DNA from: Acanthaster planci
Lineage: Eukaryota; Echinodermata; Asteroidea; Valvatida; Acanthasteridae
Length of the DNA: 60,251 nt
NCBI RefSeq assembly: GCF_001949145.1
Contig: NW_019091404.1
Coordinates: 3,598,284-3,658,534 of the forward strand
Reading direction: 5' to 3'
The position numbers and the translations under genes are program-made. The stretch's first letter is position 1. The number at the start of each line of letters is the position of its first letter. This document shows positions 12,901-24,548 of the stretch, piece after piece. Below the pieces are notes generated by a model, which had not been told where the DNA came from, ran no database searches, and was given only the letters and a program-made list of their open reading frames with translations.

Positions 12901-13761
12901 AGTATCTCCTGCTTTGGAAATTATGAACTATGAACTGGTTCTCTTTGCTTCCACTTGGATTCAGAAATCCTGTGGGTGGGTTGCCTTGTCTGTTGCTTCT
13001 TTTAACCTGTCAGTGTTCCTGTAATTACATGTATCATTCCAATAGATGGTTGTCTTTATGCACTTGGAGGCTATGATGGATCATGTCATCTATCCAGTGT
13101 AGAGAGGTATGATCCACAGACAAATTCCTGGGCTCAGATGCCTCACATGATCAGTAGGAGGAGCTCTACGGCAGCAGCGGTGGTTGAAGGTGTCTTGTAC
13201 GTTGTTGGTGGGAATGATGGAGCAGCATGTCTGAGCAGCGCTGAGCGATTCAACCCAGATATCAATTTATGGGAGCCTGTGCCTTCTATGAGCATAAGGA
13301 GGTACGTAGGGGTAGCAATTAATGATTTTTGGTTTCAAATAATGGTATTAATGCATTATTCCTGAACTCTCCTTTGGTGACAGCAAACAGCTTGTTGCAA
13401 GCCAACTATCCAAGCAAAACTTGGGCTATTCCAATATGGCTGCGGAGAGTTCATTTGATAAAAACGTAGAATGATTAACTAGCTGGTTTGGATGCAGATC
13501 TGTTTTGATCAGATGATAACTTGATGATCTTAACTTATATTACCGTTCAACAGGAGTACCCATGATGCCGTTGCCATGGATGGACAACTCTATGTTGTTG
13601 GGGGCAATGATGGCAGCAGTAGTCTGAATAGTGTGGAGCGTTATGACCCTAAATCTCATCATTGGAACACCATCAATACCATGGTAACAAGACGAAGCAG
13701 TGTAGGTGTCACAGTCACTAAGGTTGTGTCTCACCTCGGATTAAATCAAGTCAAGTTCTGA
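9918..13761 (+). CDS. KLHL17: Kelch-like protein 17 (actinfilin-type), BTB-BACK-Kelch adaptor, complete
   Basis: KLHL proteins are substrate adaptors of cullin-3 ubiquitin ligases; mammalian KLHL17 (actinfilin) binds F-actin at synapses. Exons: 9918-10209, 10538-10659, 10907-11128, 11285-11401, 11543-11756, 12023-12167, 12480-12736, 13046-13301, 13554-13761, phases consistent, 610 residues. Order: BTB (ATLCDIVLKVGDKTIMAHK, HAMFTSDMSESR), BACK (LLPAASLLQLHSVRDACCKF, QLDPSNCLGIRRFADMH), linker (DCLLIEALK-type CKDLLIEALKYHLLPEQR), then six Kelch blades each with a GG turn and ERYDP/SYNP strand (GGGSLFAIHSECECYDP, YAIGGYDGASCLNSVERYDP, YVVGGNDGSSSLNSVERYDP). The linker and blade one GGGSLFAIH fit KLHL17 better than KLHL20 or KLHL12. 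The last exon is read straight to a TGA at 13759-13761; a donor-like AAG/GTTGTG near 13720 leaves a different 3' end possible. Confidence 0.93.
10249..10380. mobile_element. Short repeat resembling a GC-ended MITE in KLHL17 intron 1
   Basis: The left end CAGGGGCGGGTCCAGGATTT and the right end (minus strand CAGCAGCGGATTGGGGAGG) resemble each other, and both resemble the end seen near 40643. Internal G and C runs can pair. This is suggestive of a non-autonomous element; no duplication of flanking bases was found. Confidence 0.3.
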
Positions 13762-16700
13762 TGATGGTAGTTTACTTAGTTGGGATTCAGTGCAATATTA
13801 ATATCAGTCTGCAAGCATAAATCAAAATGGTGATGTGACAGTGCTTTACCTTAATGCTGCCAAATATACTATGTGGAACTTGTTACCAATTCTGTAAGCA
13901 ATTCAGAGTTCTGTGAAACACTGTTCAAGAAGTCTCACTTTTGCTCAGTAGAAACTGTAGAATTTGATTGGTTACAGTAAAGTCTTCATCATTAGCACTA
14001 GTCCACTTGTCATTCTTGTAAATGGGAGAGTTCAGCAGGGTTTCAGTGAAAAACACAAACTTGATGACTTTGTGAAGGTTGGCTTGGAGGCACCAATCGC
14101 TGTTGGATATTTAAAAAACTAATGAGAGTAAGACTGTGAATGAGTGAAACATGTAATACTGTTGACGACCTGAGTAAACGATGATCAATAAATTTTCCAT
14201 GTTAGAACCCTTAATGTCAACATCTTGACTGAACAATATAATAAACCAACCTTGATGATGGTGACCAAACATTGACCATGGAAGTTGACCTTGGTCAAAT
14301 TTAACTGTCAGTGTCAGCATTATAATATATTTAATAATGGTGCTGTTTTATTAGGCTATATACATACCTGCCAACCTGTCGTACTCCTTCCTGAGGACAG
14401 GCATCACCACATAATAAATTAGAATTGTAAATGAATCGAGCACTCATTGAAATACCTTTTAATCTATTGTGTGGTATTGCTCAGGAAGGAGTACGAGAGG
14501 TTGGCAGGTCTGTATATACACGTACTGTCGGCCAAGGAAAGTTACCTCCCTGGAAGGGCTTATTTCTTACGTGGAGGAAGATTCTTACATTTTCAAAGGA
14601 ATTCCAGCTTATTGTTATTTCTGTCTTGTGTTTATGTTGTTGGGCTGCCAGATAAATTTTTTCTGCTTAAATGAGATCATTAGTAAATTAAAAAAGGTCA
14701 GTTTCATATGCTGTGTAAGTAATGAAAGCACACTGTTATGTCATTATGCAATGATACTGAGACTAATTAACAAAAGCACTTGGCACGTACGTGCACATGT
14801 AATGATACTCCCCAAGTAATGGTTTCAGTTAGAGGCACCTGTTCAGAGTTATACATAGCCTTTCCTGTGTAAAAAGCCTACAATAATCTAACTCTATTAC
14901 AGTCTTTATAGCCTACAAACTAACCTCTTAAGGGATATGGTTTAAAAGAAACTGGCCATCAATTTCCCATATAATGGGGTATCCACAGACCCCTGGTTGC
15001 TGTTACAGGCATCAAGACTTTACCATCGTGTGATTCCCCACACTGAATCAACTGTGCAAAAGAAAACCCAGTTAGTATTTTATTCCCTATCAGTATTGTT
15101 TGTTGGGATCACAATAAAGGTGCAAAGAGATTGAACCAAGTTCATTTTGTTTAATAACAATGCATTTATCGTTATATACTTGTACAACAGATAACCCATT
15201 TGGGATAACTTCATTAATATATAAAAGATAGGTCCAGGTTTAGCAAGAAAAAATAATTTATTATTAAAGCATGTTAATATATGTTAATCATGTCAGCAAA
15301 AAAAATCATCAGTGGGTAATGATTTGGGAAAACCTGAAGACTATTCAGCTGTCATTTCTAGTTGATTGGCGATATTCTAAAGCTGCGCCTGAAACATAAA
15401 GTGTTTCTGTGTGATCAGATCCATTTAGATGCCTTTTAACATTCAAATCAACGGGAAAACTTTAAACTCTTGAGATTGCAGGAATGAACTAAGTCCAGTT
15501 TGGACTTTTGTCGAGCCAGGTTTCCAAAGTTTCGTTAATATACAGACACAAAGATATAGTCTTGCAAGTACATGTCGTTTTATCCAGCAAAAGCTGCATA
15601 ATAATTTGAAGCATTCAGTTTTTATTTAATGTTGGTGTGTGAGATGTAAATGAAGTGGTATAGAATAAAGCGCCTTTGAAACGGTGTGTGACTCAGGCGT
15701 CAGTCACATTAAGCTTAAAGAAAAATGCTCTTTTTGTCACCTGATTGGGCCTATTAGTGGATTCAAATGACAAAATTAATTCCGAATTATGATAATTTCA
15801 AAAGGAGCAAACTATGCGACTGCTTTAAATATGAGAGAGATTACAACTTTTGCAAATTGGAGGAGTTACACTAACAAATATCACAATCTGTTCCAAAGAT
15901 AACTTGTAAACACAACACAAGTACGGCATTGTTAATATCTTCAAAAGCGTTGCACTAGGAGGACGGAGCACTTTTGTGATTTATCCGTCCGCTTGAACGA
16001 TAGTTGAACACAGACTATTTAACATTGTAACATCATAACACTGTGATACTGCATTTAGTCTTGAGGGATGATGTTTGAACGATCTGTGAAAGTAAATCCT
16101 GAAGATTTATCTCAGTCATGAGGTTGTATAAAATCATTTTGGAAACTTTTGGCAGTCGGTACTACTTCAAAGCTAATGTAGGGCTAATATAGCGCCCTCT
16201 GCAATCCGGTTGTTATTATGCACGACCCTCCCCTGCACTACGCGAATTTATTTTACACAGAATGCTGGTGAAATCCAACTTGAATAAAGGCTTTAATCGT
16301 GGATGTAGAGGATTTTTTCAGAGGGCTAGGGAAATAAGGTCCTATATTTCAATGGGGGAAGCTCTTACGTGGCATGAAAACTGGTCTCCCCTCAACTTCT
16401 CAAGAACCATTTAGCACCGGTGATCACTGTATGCCACCAACAGCTATGACCCAGTTTTTGCTTTATGTAAATGAACTTGAATGTATCGTCTACGGTTGGC
16501 CATGACCTAGAAATGACATTTTGCAGTAGTACATACACGTACACCATGTGTGTGCGTGCTGTACATTACAGGTTTGCCAGACGTCTTTGTCACGGTGCGA
16601 ATAGATTCAATGGATTGGTAAGTATTTGGTTTCGAAGGAAGAAGTGTAGTCCCGCGGTTATTTTTCAGCCACAAGAAAGAACAAAAAATTTTGACTTTAG

Positions 16701-16855
16701 CATGGAGTAAGTACGAAGACCTGCGCCAACACGTCACAAAATTTCTCTCAACATCCAACGCCAGGGAGGCACAAATTTCAATCAGGCCACCTCAACTGTA
16801 GCGCAACCCTAAATCCTTTGATCAGGTGGACTCAGCTGTTGGCCCGAATTCAGCA
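13762..16855. other. Intergenic region between KLHL17 and NUDT8
   Basis: The region holds the KLHL17 3' UTR, with candidate AATAAA at 14187-14192, an inverted-repeat element (separate entry), and the presumed NUDT8 promoter and 5' UTR. An acceptor-like TTTGATCAG ends at 16825 and a donor-like TTG/GTAAGTATT lies near 16619, so a non-coding NUDT8 exon may sit between about 16500 and 16618. No other coding sequence is supported. Confidence 0.45.
14357..14519. mobile_element. Foldback/MITE with ~40-bp inverted repeats, TA-flanked
   Basis: The arm at 14357-14396 (reading TATATACATACCTGCCAACC at its start) is matched by the reverse complement at 14480-14519 with only a few differences, around an 83-bp spacer. 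Both outer ends fall in TATA, compatible with a TA target site as used by Tc1/mariner-type elements. No coding capacity. It lies downstream of KLHL17, probably within its 3' UTR or just after it. Confidence 0.55.
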
Positions 16856-18875
16856 ATGTCTCTATTTGTGAAATTTCCTCTACAACTCTCCCCGTGTTGG
16901 AAGGAGATTTCAAAAACCTATTCAACAATGTGTCTTTGGGCAAAAAATGGAAGCCAGACCAGAGACGTTTCCAAAATCAGATCTCTTAAATCTGATAAAG
17001 GTGTTGCATCCAGTCTGGATTTAATGGTACTTTCTGAGGAAAATAAGGTCAGAGTAATGAAGCGAATTTCAACCATGAAGCCTTCAACAACTAGAATTTT
17101 ATTCAAGAGGATTCCAACACGATATGCAGGAGTTTGTGTGCCACTGTGCAAAGTCAACGAGATTCCTTCAATCTTATACACTCTGCGGTCGCAGTTTGTA
17201 AGCAGGCACAAAGGTGAAGTCAGGTAAATCAAATGAGTTTATAGGGAATGAAATGAAGGAATTTCACGAACAGCGGTTGTGGGCAGTTCAGGAAATGATC
17301 CTAAATGGTGATTTTGAAGATTAGAAAATTTTCTTGTGAAACTTTTGAAATTGAAGACAGTTGATAACCCCTTGGAGAATTTATTGAAGGCATTAGGCTT
17401 TTTAATAGAAATCTATATTATCCATTTCTTCATTGTGATACTGCATTCTTCTTTTCTGGTCCCTTCAGTTAGCAGTTTGCAGGTGTTTATTTGCAAACTG
17501 CTTCCAGAAAATGCATACAGTGTGTACCATTTATTACACTGAGGTTGAGTAAGTCCTTTTCACTCTGTCAAGGAATGATCTAGGGTCACTGATGAAAAAA
17601 CATCAGTTGCTCATGATTCAAAGAACTTTTTGCTGATACAGATTTTTCTTGCATTTTCCCTTGAAGCTTTCCCGGTGGAATCAAGGATGATAATGATGTA
17701 GATGCCACACAAACAATGTTCAGAGAATTGAAAGAAGAACTTGGAATTTGTGCAGAATCAGTAGAAATATGGGGACAGTTGGTTCCGTCAGTTCCTGATC
17801 GTGTAGGTATCCTAAGTTTAAGGGCCTAAGTAAAAGCAATCAAGCATTTTGTAATTGAAAGATGTTAGAAGACCATTTCATTATTATGCAGAAAAAATTG
17901 AAGTGCAGTGTGGTGCCTGTTGGTAAGATCATTAAAAGTTGTAAACTTTTACATGGAAACACCTCCTTTATACTCAGAATGTTTGATTTCCCTAAAGTGT
18001 CGGCAGGTTTGCCTGCCATTTCTAACTTGTGAATCCAATTTTTAAAATTGTGCAAAATTTTCCACTCGGATGTATTATGAAAGTGCACTACAGTGTTGGC
18101 CTGCTAAAGTCTGTCCAATTTTTCAGGTTCAAGGTTCATTTGTAAGATTACCCTTTAACTTTGTCTTTTGTGCAGTCTGGAAAGACATCAGTTACAGCGA
18201 TTGTTGCTTATATTGGTGACATTGACTTGACAGAACTTCAGTATGATAAAAAGGAGGTATGAGGGGTCCATAAAAACATTTGATTTTCCATCTGTTTGTT
18301 TTTCAGAGTATTCTAATCTGCATTTGTGTTAAATTTAGAGGGAATGAAATATAACAAACTGCCGGACCATTCTATTAGAAAAAATACACCCTTAAAGTAT
18401 ATATGTAGGACAGATATGAATGAAGAATTGATGAGGGTCTTCATTTTTTGCAAAAATTGGCAATTTATTACCAGATATTTAACAATGTAAAATAAAACAA
18501 AATTCACTTTATTTCTGAATCAAATCAAGGGTAAAAAAAAGCAAACATTCCTGTGATTCATTGGTTTTCATCGAGCAACACCACATTCTTGTTTTACTTG
18601 TCATTTTGCCTGATTCCTTTTTTTGGGGGGGGGCCTACATGCAGGTGGAGTTGGTGTTCACATTACCCATCTCTCATCTCTGTGATCCTCAAAATCATGG
18701 CTACACCCGCTTTGATCCTTCCAAGTCTACTTCTGCTTCCACTAAAGAGATTGGACCATATGTCTTACCGGTCTTCCGTGGAGCTGGCTATCATATATGG
18801 GGCTTGACTGCTGTGTTGACTGATTTGACACTGGGGGTACTTGCCCCAGATCACTACAAATCGCTATTTTTCTAA
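16856..18875 (+). CDS. NUDT8: Nudix hydrolase 8-type (CoA diphosphatase family), complete
   Basis: NUDT7/NUDT8 enzymes cleave the diphosphate of coenzyme A and acyl-CoAs; NUDT8 is mitochondrial. Exons: 16856-17223, 17667-17802, 18176-18256, 18645-18875; phases close to 271 residues. The N-terminus (MSLFVKFPLQLSPCWK) is basic and low in acidic residues, compatible with a mitochondrial presequence. Visible family blocks: ILYTLRSQFVSRHKGEVSFP, the Nudix box GGIKDDNDVDATQTMFRE followed by LKEELGI with the metal-binding glutamates intact, then VFTLPISHL and the C-terminal FRGAGYHIWGLTAVLTD. HKGE/D-V-SFPGG plus IWGLTA are typical of the NUDT7/8 group; LPLAHLL/GYT-type spacing favours NUDT8. The ATG is chosen because the frame upstream of it reaches only a GTG at a splice acceptor. 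Intron 3 ends with nine G just upstream of its AG. Confidence 0.9.
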
Positions 18876-21800
18876 GAAGGTGTTAAGAAGGTGCTGTTTT
18901 GGAAGTGTAGTGACATGATGAAGCATCACATGGCAATACAGGAATTAACAGATTTCCTAACAGGCACAAATCCTGCCTGTTAAATTAATTCACATTGACT
19001 GATTTTAGATGGTGACATGATCAAAGATGAACAAAGAATGGACTGGAGCTTAGATAAAACCTGTACCAAATCCTGCTACATACAATTTCTTTATATATTT
19101 TAACAAACTTAAAATAAAATGTAGGTGAATTAAAATGTCATTATATTTAAATTGTATCAAGATATTGTATTAATAGCCTGAATGTCAAGTATTTTTATGG
19201 AATTAATTTAAATTTTTGGATTTAATTTCCTTTGGGTCGAGGCAGACTTAGAACTTGCCATTTACACACTTGTATGCATAGTTTTGGGAGATTGATATTT
19301 ATAACTTTCATTGCTTTGCTTTCAGCTTATTTCAGCCTGAATTTATCTTTTTGATTCCTTGGGAAAGAAATCAGTTAAAAGGATTTCGCTCCAGGGAAAT
19401 ATATATTTCACTACAGTGTAAAGCTGGTTACGTGACTTGCATTCATTCTTTGAATCTGCTTGGAGATTTACAGACAGTGTGTTTGGTGCCAGTTTTCTCC
19501 GCAGAGGGTTTTACAGTTCATACATGTTTGTACTTAATAGAACAGGGCACGAAGTACATGTACAGGTTTGTAAATGGACCAGACATGTACACCTGCAAAT
19601 TTCAAACTAACTGGAGCAAGAAACCTTTTCATAGACATTGCACTAGACTATTAACCTTTTTAGGATTCTATTGATGCTGTAGACATTTTGTCTACACCGA
19701 GTTGGCCCTGAAGAAAGTGGTCATGCATGGCCTAGTTGTGAGCTAACGTAACAAAACACTTTGCGGAACTTTTATAACTTTCATAGATGGGATAGGTGTT
19801 TTTACATGTATGTGCATGTAATGTTTCCAAGAAATTAGTCTGGAGAAAGTCAAGGTCCCATAGTAGAAATAGTTCTTGGAGTCAACACGCACATATGTAT
19901 ATATGTAGTACAGTTTACATGTACAACTGTCAAAAGCACAACAGACACAAATCCTGATAGAGAAATAAAGTCCTCTTGCTTCATGCAGACAGTGCTTTAA
20001 ATTTTCTTTCTTCCAAGCTGTATTTATTTACAAGTTTGTGTATTTACAAAATTTACATTTGCTGATGCGAGTGCTGTAGAAGAATACTGCAAGGCCTGTG
20101 CTGTTAATTTTGCACTAGCAGGTAAAGCCACACAAATGCATACACTGTAGAATTGGCAATAATAGCATTGAAAGCACATCACCATTTGAAAAGTCCAAAA
20201 AGAAGTTTAACAAACAAAATGCAGTTGGGAAACTCTACAATCAAATTACACATACTCATTTTGGAGCTGCATTTCTTGATACTGAGAGTGAGAAACAGTT
20301 TTATGAAAAATCGTTCATTCATATGAGAAAATGTCATTGTATACGATCGCAATAAAAGTCTTGACATTCATAAAGGTTTCCAACAATTAATCTGTGATCA
20401 AATATGAGGAAAACCAAGAAAGTTTAACGTCTTTTTTCAGCCTGCAGGTCAACTAGCTGAGCTAGCCTTGAAGTAGACCCTGACCCTGTCATATGCAACA
20501 GTAATTCACGGTACTATAAGGCCATCAGACTGAAGCCAGTTGGACATGACCTCCCTGTGATTGAATCTAATAGTCTATGCTTGTTCAATTTATTCAACAG
20601 GATAATTTAATTGAGCTTTATTATAACTTACCCAAGTAAAGTACAGAGCCTCCAATAACTGTCTGACTTTTCTGTGTCTTGAACACAATATTAATTTATT
20701 ACTGTCATACAATTCAAAAAGCAATAAAATACATTTTTGAAATAGGTTCAGCTACTACAAGGCTGAAGTTAAAAATCTGTTCTTCAACTGAAGATACAGA
20801 ATTAATTCCAGCCAAAATATTTTATGACTTTTCAAAAAATAAATGTAAGCCTCAATAATGCTGATAGTTCGTATTTCATCAAAATTTAAAAACATGATTT
20901 TTGTGAATTTTTTCCACAGACCCAGTGTCGGTAAAAACCAATATTTTTTCAATAATCCTAAAATCCATTGAAAAGTTACATCAACTGTAAAATATTCTCA
21001 TCCTTATGAAAGAGAACATGGAAGTTTTGAAATCATGGTTGGAAATTCCCGTTCATTTATCACAATGTACGTGTACTTTTTTTTCCCTAAAACAATACCA
21101 TGCTTAATATACTTTTATACCGGTTAAAATGTTGAAATAGCATTGATTAGTTTCCATGACTACACTAGGAACTTTCAAATCATCAGTCCCTTACATAAAA
21201 CTGCTAATATTTGGTTGATAAGATTATATTTGAATATTTGGACTAATAAGAATGACATTAAGGCCACATAGTTTTCACCAGGAAGAAATTAAAGACTGGA
21301 TTATCTACTTAAAGTAAAATGTGCTGAATTCATTTGACACAATTCCCATTGTTCCAGCTACATGGAAGGAACAGTGTGCATTCCAGATCTTGCTTACACT
21401 GAGTTTACAAAAATTTGCATCTGAACACAATGCATACCCAGGCAGTACCTGTTGCCCTAGCCCAGGTTGGACGTTATCTTTCCTTTCCTCCCTCCGTAAA
21501 GTAGCACGGTCAGGGAGTCCACCTGGGCCACCTGTGGGCCCAGCTTATGCAATACATGCACAAGCCTTGGGTGGGCTGTACTACATGTGGCAGTTGTACA
21601 TGTACACTGTGCTGATAATGCATGCGGACATGGGGGGCCATACTCCATGTGATTTCAGTTAGTGAACAGGTTAAAAAGCCTGTCCAGAATTACTGTTGTA
21701 TGATGTGAAATCAGTCACTCAATGCATGGAGGCTATCATATGGAGGTTTACTGCAATGAGAGCAGCACATTTTGTACCACACACATCACTTCATGATGGA

Positions 21801-22143
21801 CAAAAGGCAGTGAATGCATAATGCAACTTAAAAAAAGTAATCAGTCAAAAATGAGTAATACTGATTCAAACATTTCAGTGAATCTTCATACTCGACTCAA
21901 AACAAGCAATGCCAGCAAATCTTCCCTTCCATTATGAAAAAAAACGTATTCAACAATATTTTCCAAATTTAAGGCTTTAAACCATTCCCTCCCAACAAAT
22001 AGAAAACAATGCAATTTGTTCCCTTATCTCACAATGTACCCCTCATGGATTCAGCGATTCTACAGCCAAGGAATTATTTGGATATAATCCTTCCCCATGA
22101 AATAACTTACATGGTTGATAAATAATATTTATATTTTGTAGCC
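18876..22143. other. Intergenic region between the convergent NUDT8 and CFAP107 genes
   Basis: This is AT-rich sequence with no supportable exon on either strand. It should contain the two 3' UTRs. Several ACATGTAC motifs occur at 19557-19565, 19918 and 21597-21604. A reading frame of about 107 codons at 19351-19674 has no domain character and is treated as chance. Confidence 0.5.
19113..19118 (+). terminator. NUDT8: Candidate polyadenylation signal of NUDT8
   Basis: AATAAA lies 238 bases after the NUDT8 stop codon in an AT-rich context. Position is plausible, but the hexamer is common in this AT-rich DNA. Confidence 0.35.
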
Positions 22144-24548
22144 TTACACCGAGACTTGAGTGGGTCCTTGTTGACTCCTAGTAGCAGGTTCTGTCCTCGT
22201 TGGTAACTGTAACTCTTGTGGCGTCTGTATAACATTAATGCTTCGCAGGTTCAGATCCTTATTGATGAGATTCACAGGATGAAGTCGTGTGGAGAGAGCC
22301 CTTGGTGGTGCATAGTGGTTCCTGATGAGTGCACTAGAAGGCAGAGTGACATAGGACTGGCCGTAGGTTGTATGGTATTCTCCAAGTCCAGCAAGAGCTT
22401 GTTCAACCTTCCACTTTTCAGTCAACTTTTCTTTGAGGCCAAAGTTTGTGACTGGACCATCTACATCAGAAAAAGGTTAAGCACAGTACATGTAATTAAT
22501 GAAAGAACTCAATTCAATTTCTATATGTTCAGTGTTTCATTTCTTTAGCAGCAGCAAGGTTAAAAACTGGAGATATTCGTCCAGTGCGTGATTTCCAGAG
22601 GGCAGCAGAATAGCTTAAACTGAGGTCCTAGTCAACTTTTGTGCAGTTTCATGAAAGTGATTTAAGCAGATGCCATTAAGATATTTTTATTATTAAAATT
22701 AAACCCTATGGAAATTCCACTACCTCTTATCTATCAACGTAAGACTTTACCCTGTTATATTTCATCTAAACTGAAACATGGCCACTAGGTATGGCAAGGA
22801 CAGACACCTCTGCATTGATACAACTACGTGACTATCTTACCTTTTGAATGGTATTATGTCCATATTGTTGGTAATACAAGAATCAATCTCACTGGAACAT
22901 TTCCATCAAAACTGATAGATTTGATAGAAATTTGAATAGTCAGCTATAGTATGAATTGTGTGAACAATTCAGTATGAGCACTGTTGTGCTAGATCAGTCG
23001 ATCAGCATGATCATGTTGTGCAATCGATCCTGTATGAAACCTCAGACTCAAGTTACTTCCTTTGTAGAAAAATCTTCCACAACCATAAATTAATAGAAAG
23101 AAATGCCTATTGGCTGATGTTGGGATTATCAGGAAATTGAGCAATACGATTGAAAGTGCAAAAATTGAGCGATCTGACAGATTGGCAATCACACCTAACA
23201 CCACCCACCTCTGATTGGATGATCAGACTTCTCAGGTTCCCAGGCAAGTTTGTTTGAGTCCCAATATCGCTGCTCTGGTAATACATCTCTACCTGATCTC
23301 TCTCGTTTGTTAAACTGCTCATCATACCATGAGATGAGATTGCTGGAGAAGTCATTATTATGATGGGCAAATAGGTGTTTGTTGTCTAGACCCTGAAAAT
23401 GGAAAACAGAAAATAAGCATAGACTATGCCTGGGAAATGAAATTATGAAATGTTTGGAAAGCTTGGAATAAAATCTCAAGAAAGGAAGAGCTGGATTAAG
23501 AGTGGGCAAGTAAATTAAGATTGCATGTGATAAGTAATATACCTACATCATTTTTCATCATTGCATTTCTTCGTGTCATAACATCTGGCTTGTACTGGGG
23601 ATACTTCACAAAGTCAGTTCTATGTGTTGATCCAGACTTTAAAGGTGCCCTTTGGAACTGCAATGAAAAACAAGTCACAAAAAACTGGTGTTGGTAACTA
23701 ATAGAACCCTTGTAGTAAGGCGGAGTCAGAGGCTATTCTTTATTGTAATTAATTACAATAAATGCACAGACCTATTCTAAAGGAAGAAAGAAACACCCCC
23801 TACTGTGACGTCATACACAGGGGGTCTATTTATGGCAATGAACAGAATTTTACAAACTTGTGGGGCAAAGCTGATGTTGATTTTTAAAGTTTCTTTAAAA
23901 AGTCAGAACTGAGTCAAACACCATTACAAAGACACAAAAATTCATATAAAATTTAGGGTTAAGTGCAAAATGGTCAGCCTAGATTAAATATGCAAGCAGT
24001 ACAGTTAGTCATGACATTAACTATTACTGTGTTATCAGTGTTACTGCAACAGTTCAGTTCATTTGTTTCCACAGCCCACACTAGGTTTATTTATTTTCAT
24101 AAGTGATTGCCACACATACCTACCCATAGTTAGCCCCACTAGTGTGGCACGGACTCTCACTGGATCGGGAGTGAGAGTCCGTGCCACACTCCAATAGTGG
24201 GGTTAACCCATAGTAGGCCTAGGCCCTGCTGCGGAAATGTTGTAGGCCTATACTAGGCCCTATAGTTAGTAGGTTCAGCTGGACCTGATTCAACATCCCT
24301 TACTCTAGTCGCTCTTGTCTTAGACTTGAAGTTGACTACCGCGATGGGACCACGACTCGCCAGTTAGCCTACTGTTTAAATTAAGTTGTGCATAGGCCTA
24401 CATGTTCATGGATGTAGGCCCACACAGTACCGCGTGTACTCACCTTATACCTATCCTCGGACCAATTCCCAATCAAAACCCCGGGAGAATATTTTTGCTC
24501 AATTCGCCATCCTGGAAGATTCCATTTCATTGGGTCTGCCTGTGCCAT
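22144..24548 (-). CDS. CFAP107: Cilia- and flagella-associated protein 107, complete
   Basis: CFAP107 (human C1orf158) is a microtubule inner protein lying in the lumen of axonemal doublets of motile cilia. Exons on the minus strand: 24548-24444, 23657-23547, 23392-23209, 22460-22144; the phases close exactly and give 238 residues (human ~194). Recognisable blocks: WRIEQKYSPGVLIGNWSED in exon 1 (human WQIETKYSTKVLTGNW), DNKHLFAHH and LISWYDEQFNKR in exon 3 (human YKHLITHH, LISTYDDHYNRH), KLAWEPEKSDHP (human KLLWLPEKSDFP), TNFGLKEKL (human TNYGLYEQL), and SALIRNHYAPPRALSTRLHP at the end. The start ATG at 24548 is preceded by an in-frame TAA two codons upstream, which fixes the N-terminus within this exon. 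The C-terminal tail after RLHP is longer than in human. It neighbours another ciliary gene, UBXN10, in the same orientation. Confidence 0.92.
24129..24207. repeat. Long near-perfect hairpin in CFAP107 intron 1
   Basis: The inner arms GTGTGGCACGGACTCTCACT (24142-24161) and its exact reverse complement (24170-24189) enclose an 8-base loop. An outer stem GTTAGCCCCACTA (24129-24141) pairs with TAGTGGGGTTAAC (24195-24207) with one mismatch, after a 5-base bulge on the right. The right half recurs once, without its partner, at 39518-39542. It looks like a foldback repeat; a structured RNA is an alternative that cannot be judged here. Confidence 0.75.

Noticed and set aside
19351-19674. Plus-strand frame of 107 codons
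   Set aside because: No domain, no splice context, and no resemblance to known proteins.
22216-22548. Plus-strand frame of ~110 codons
   Set aside because: Lies opposite CFAP107 exon 4, whose minus-strand reading matches the family.
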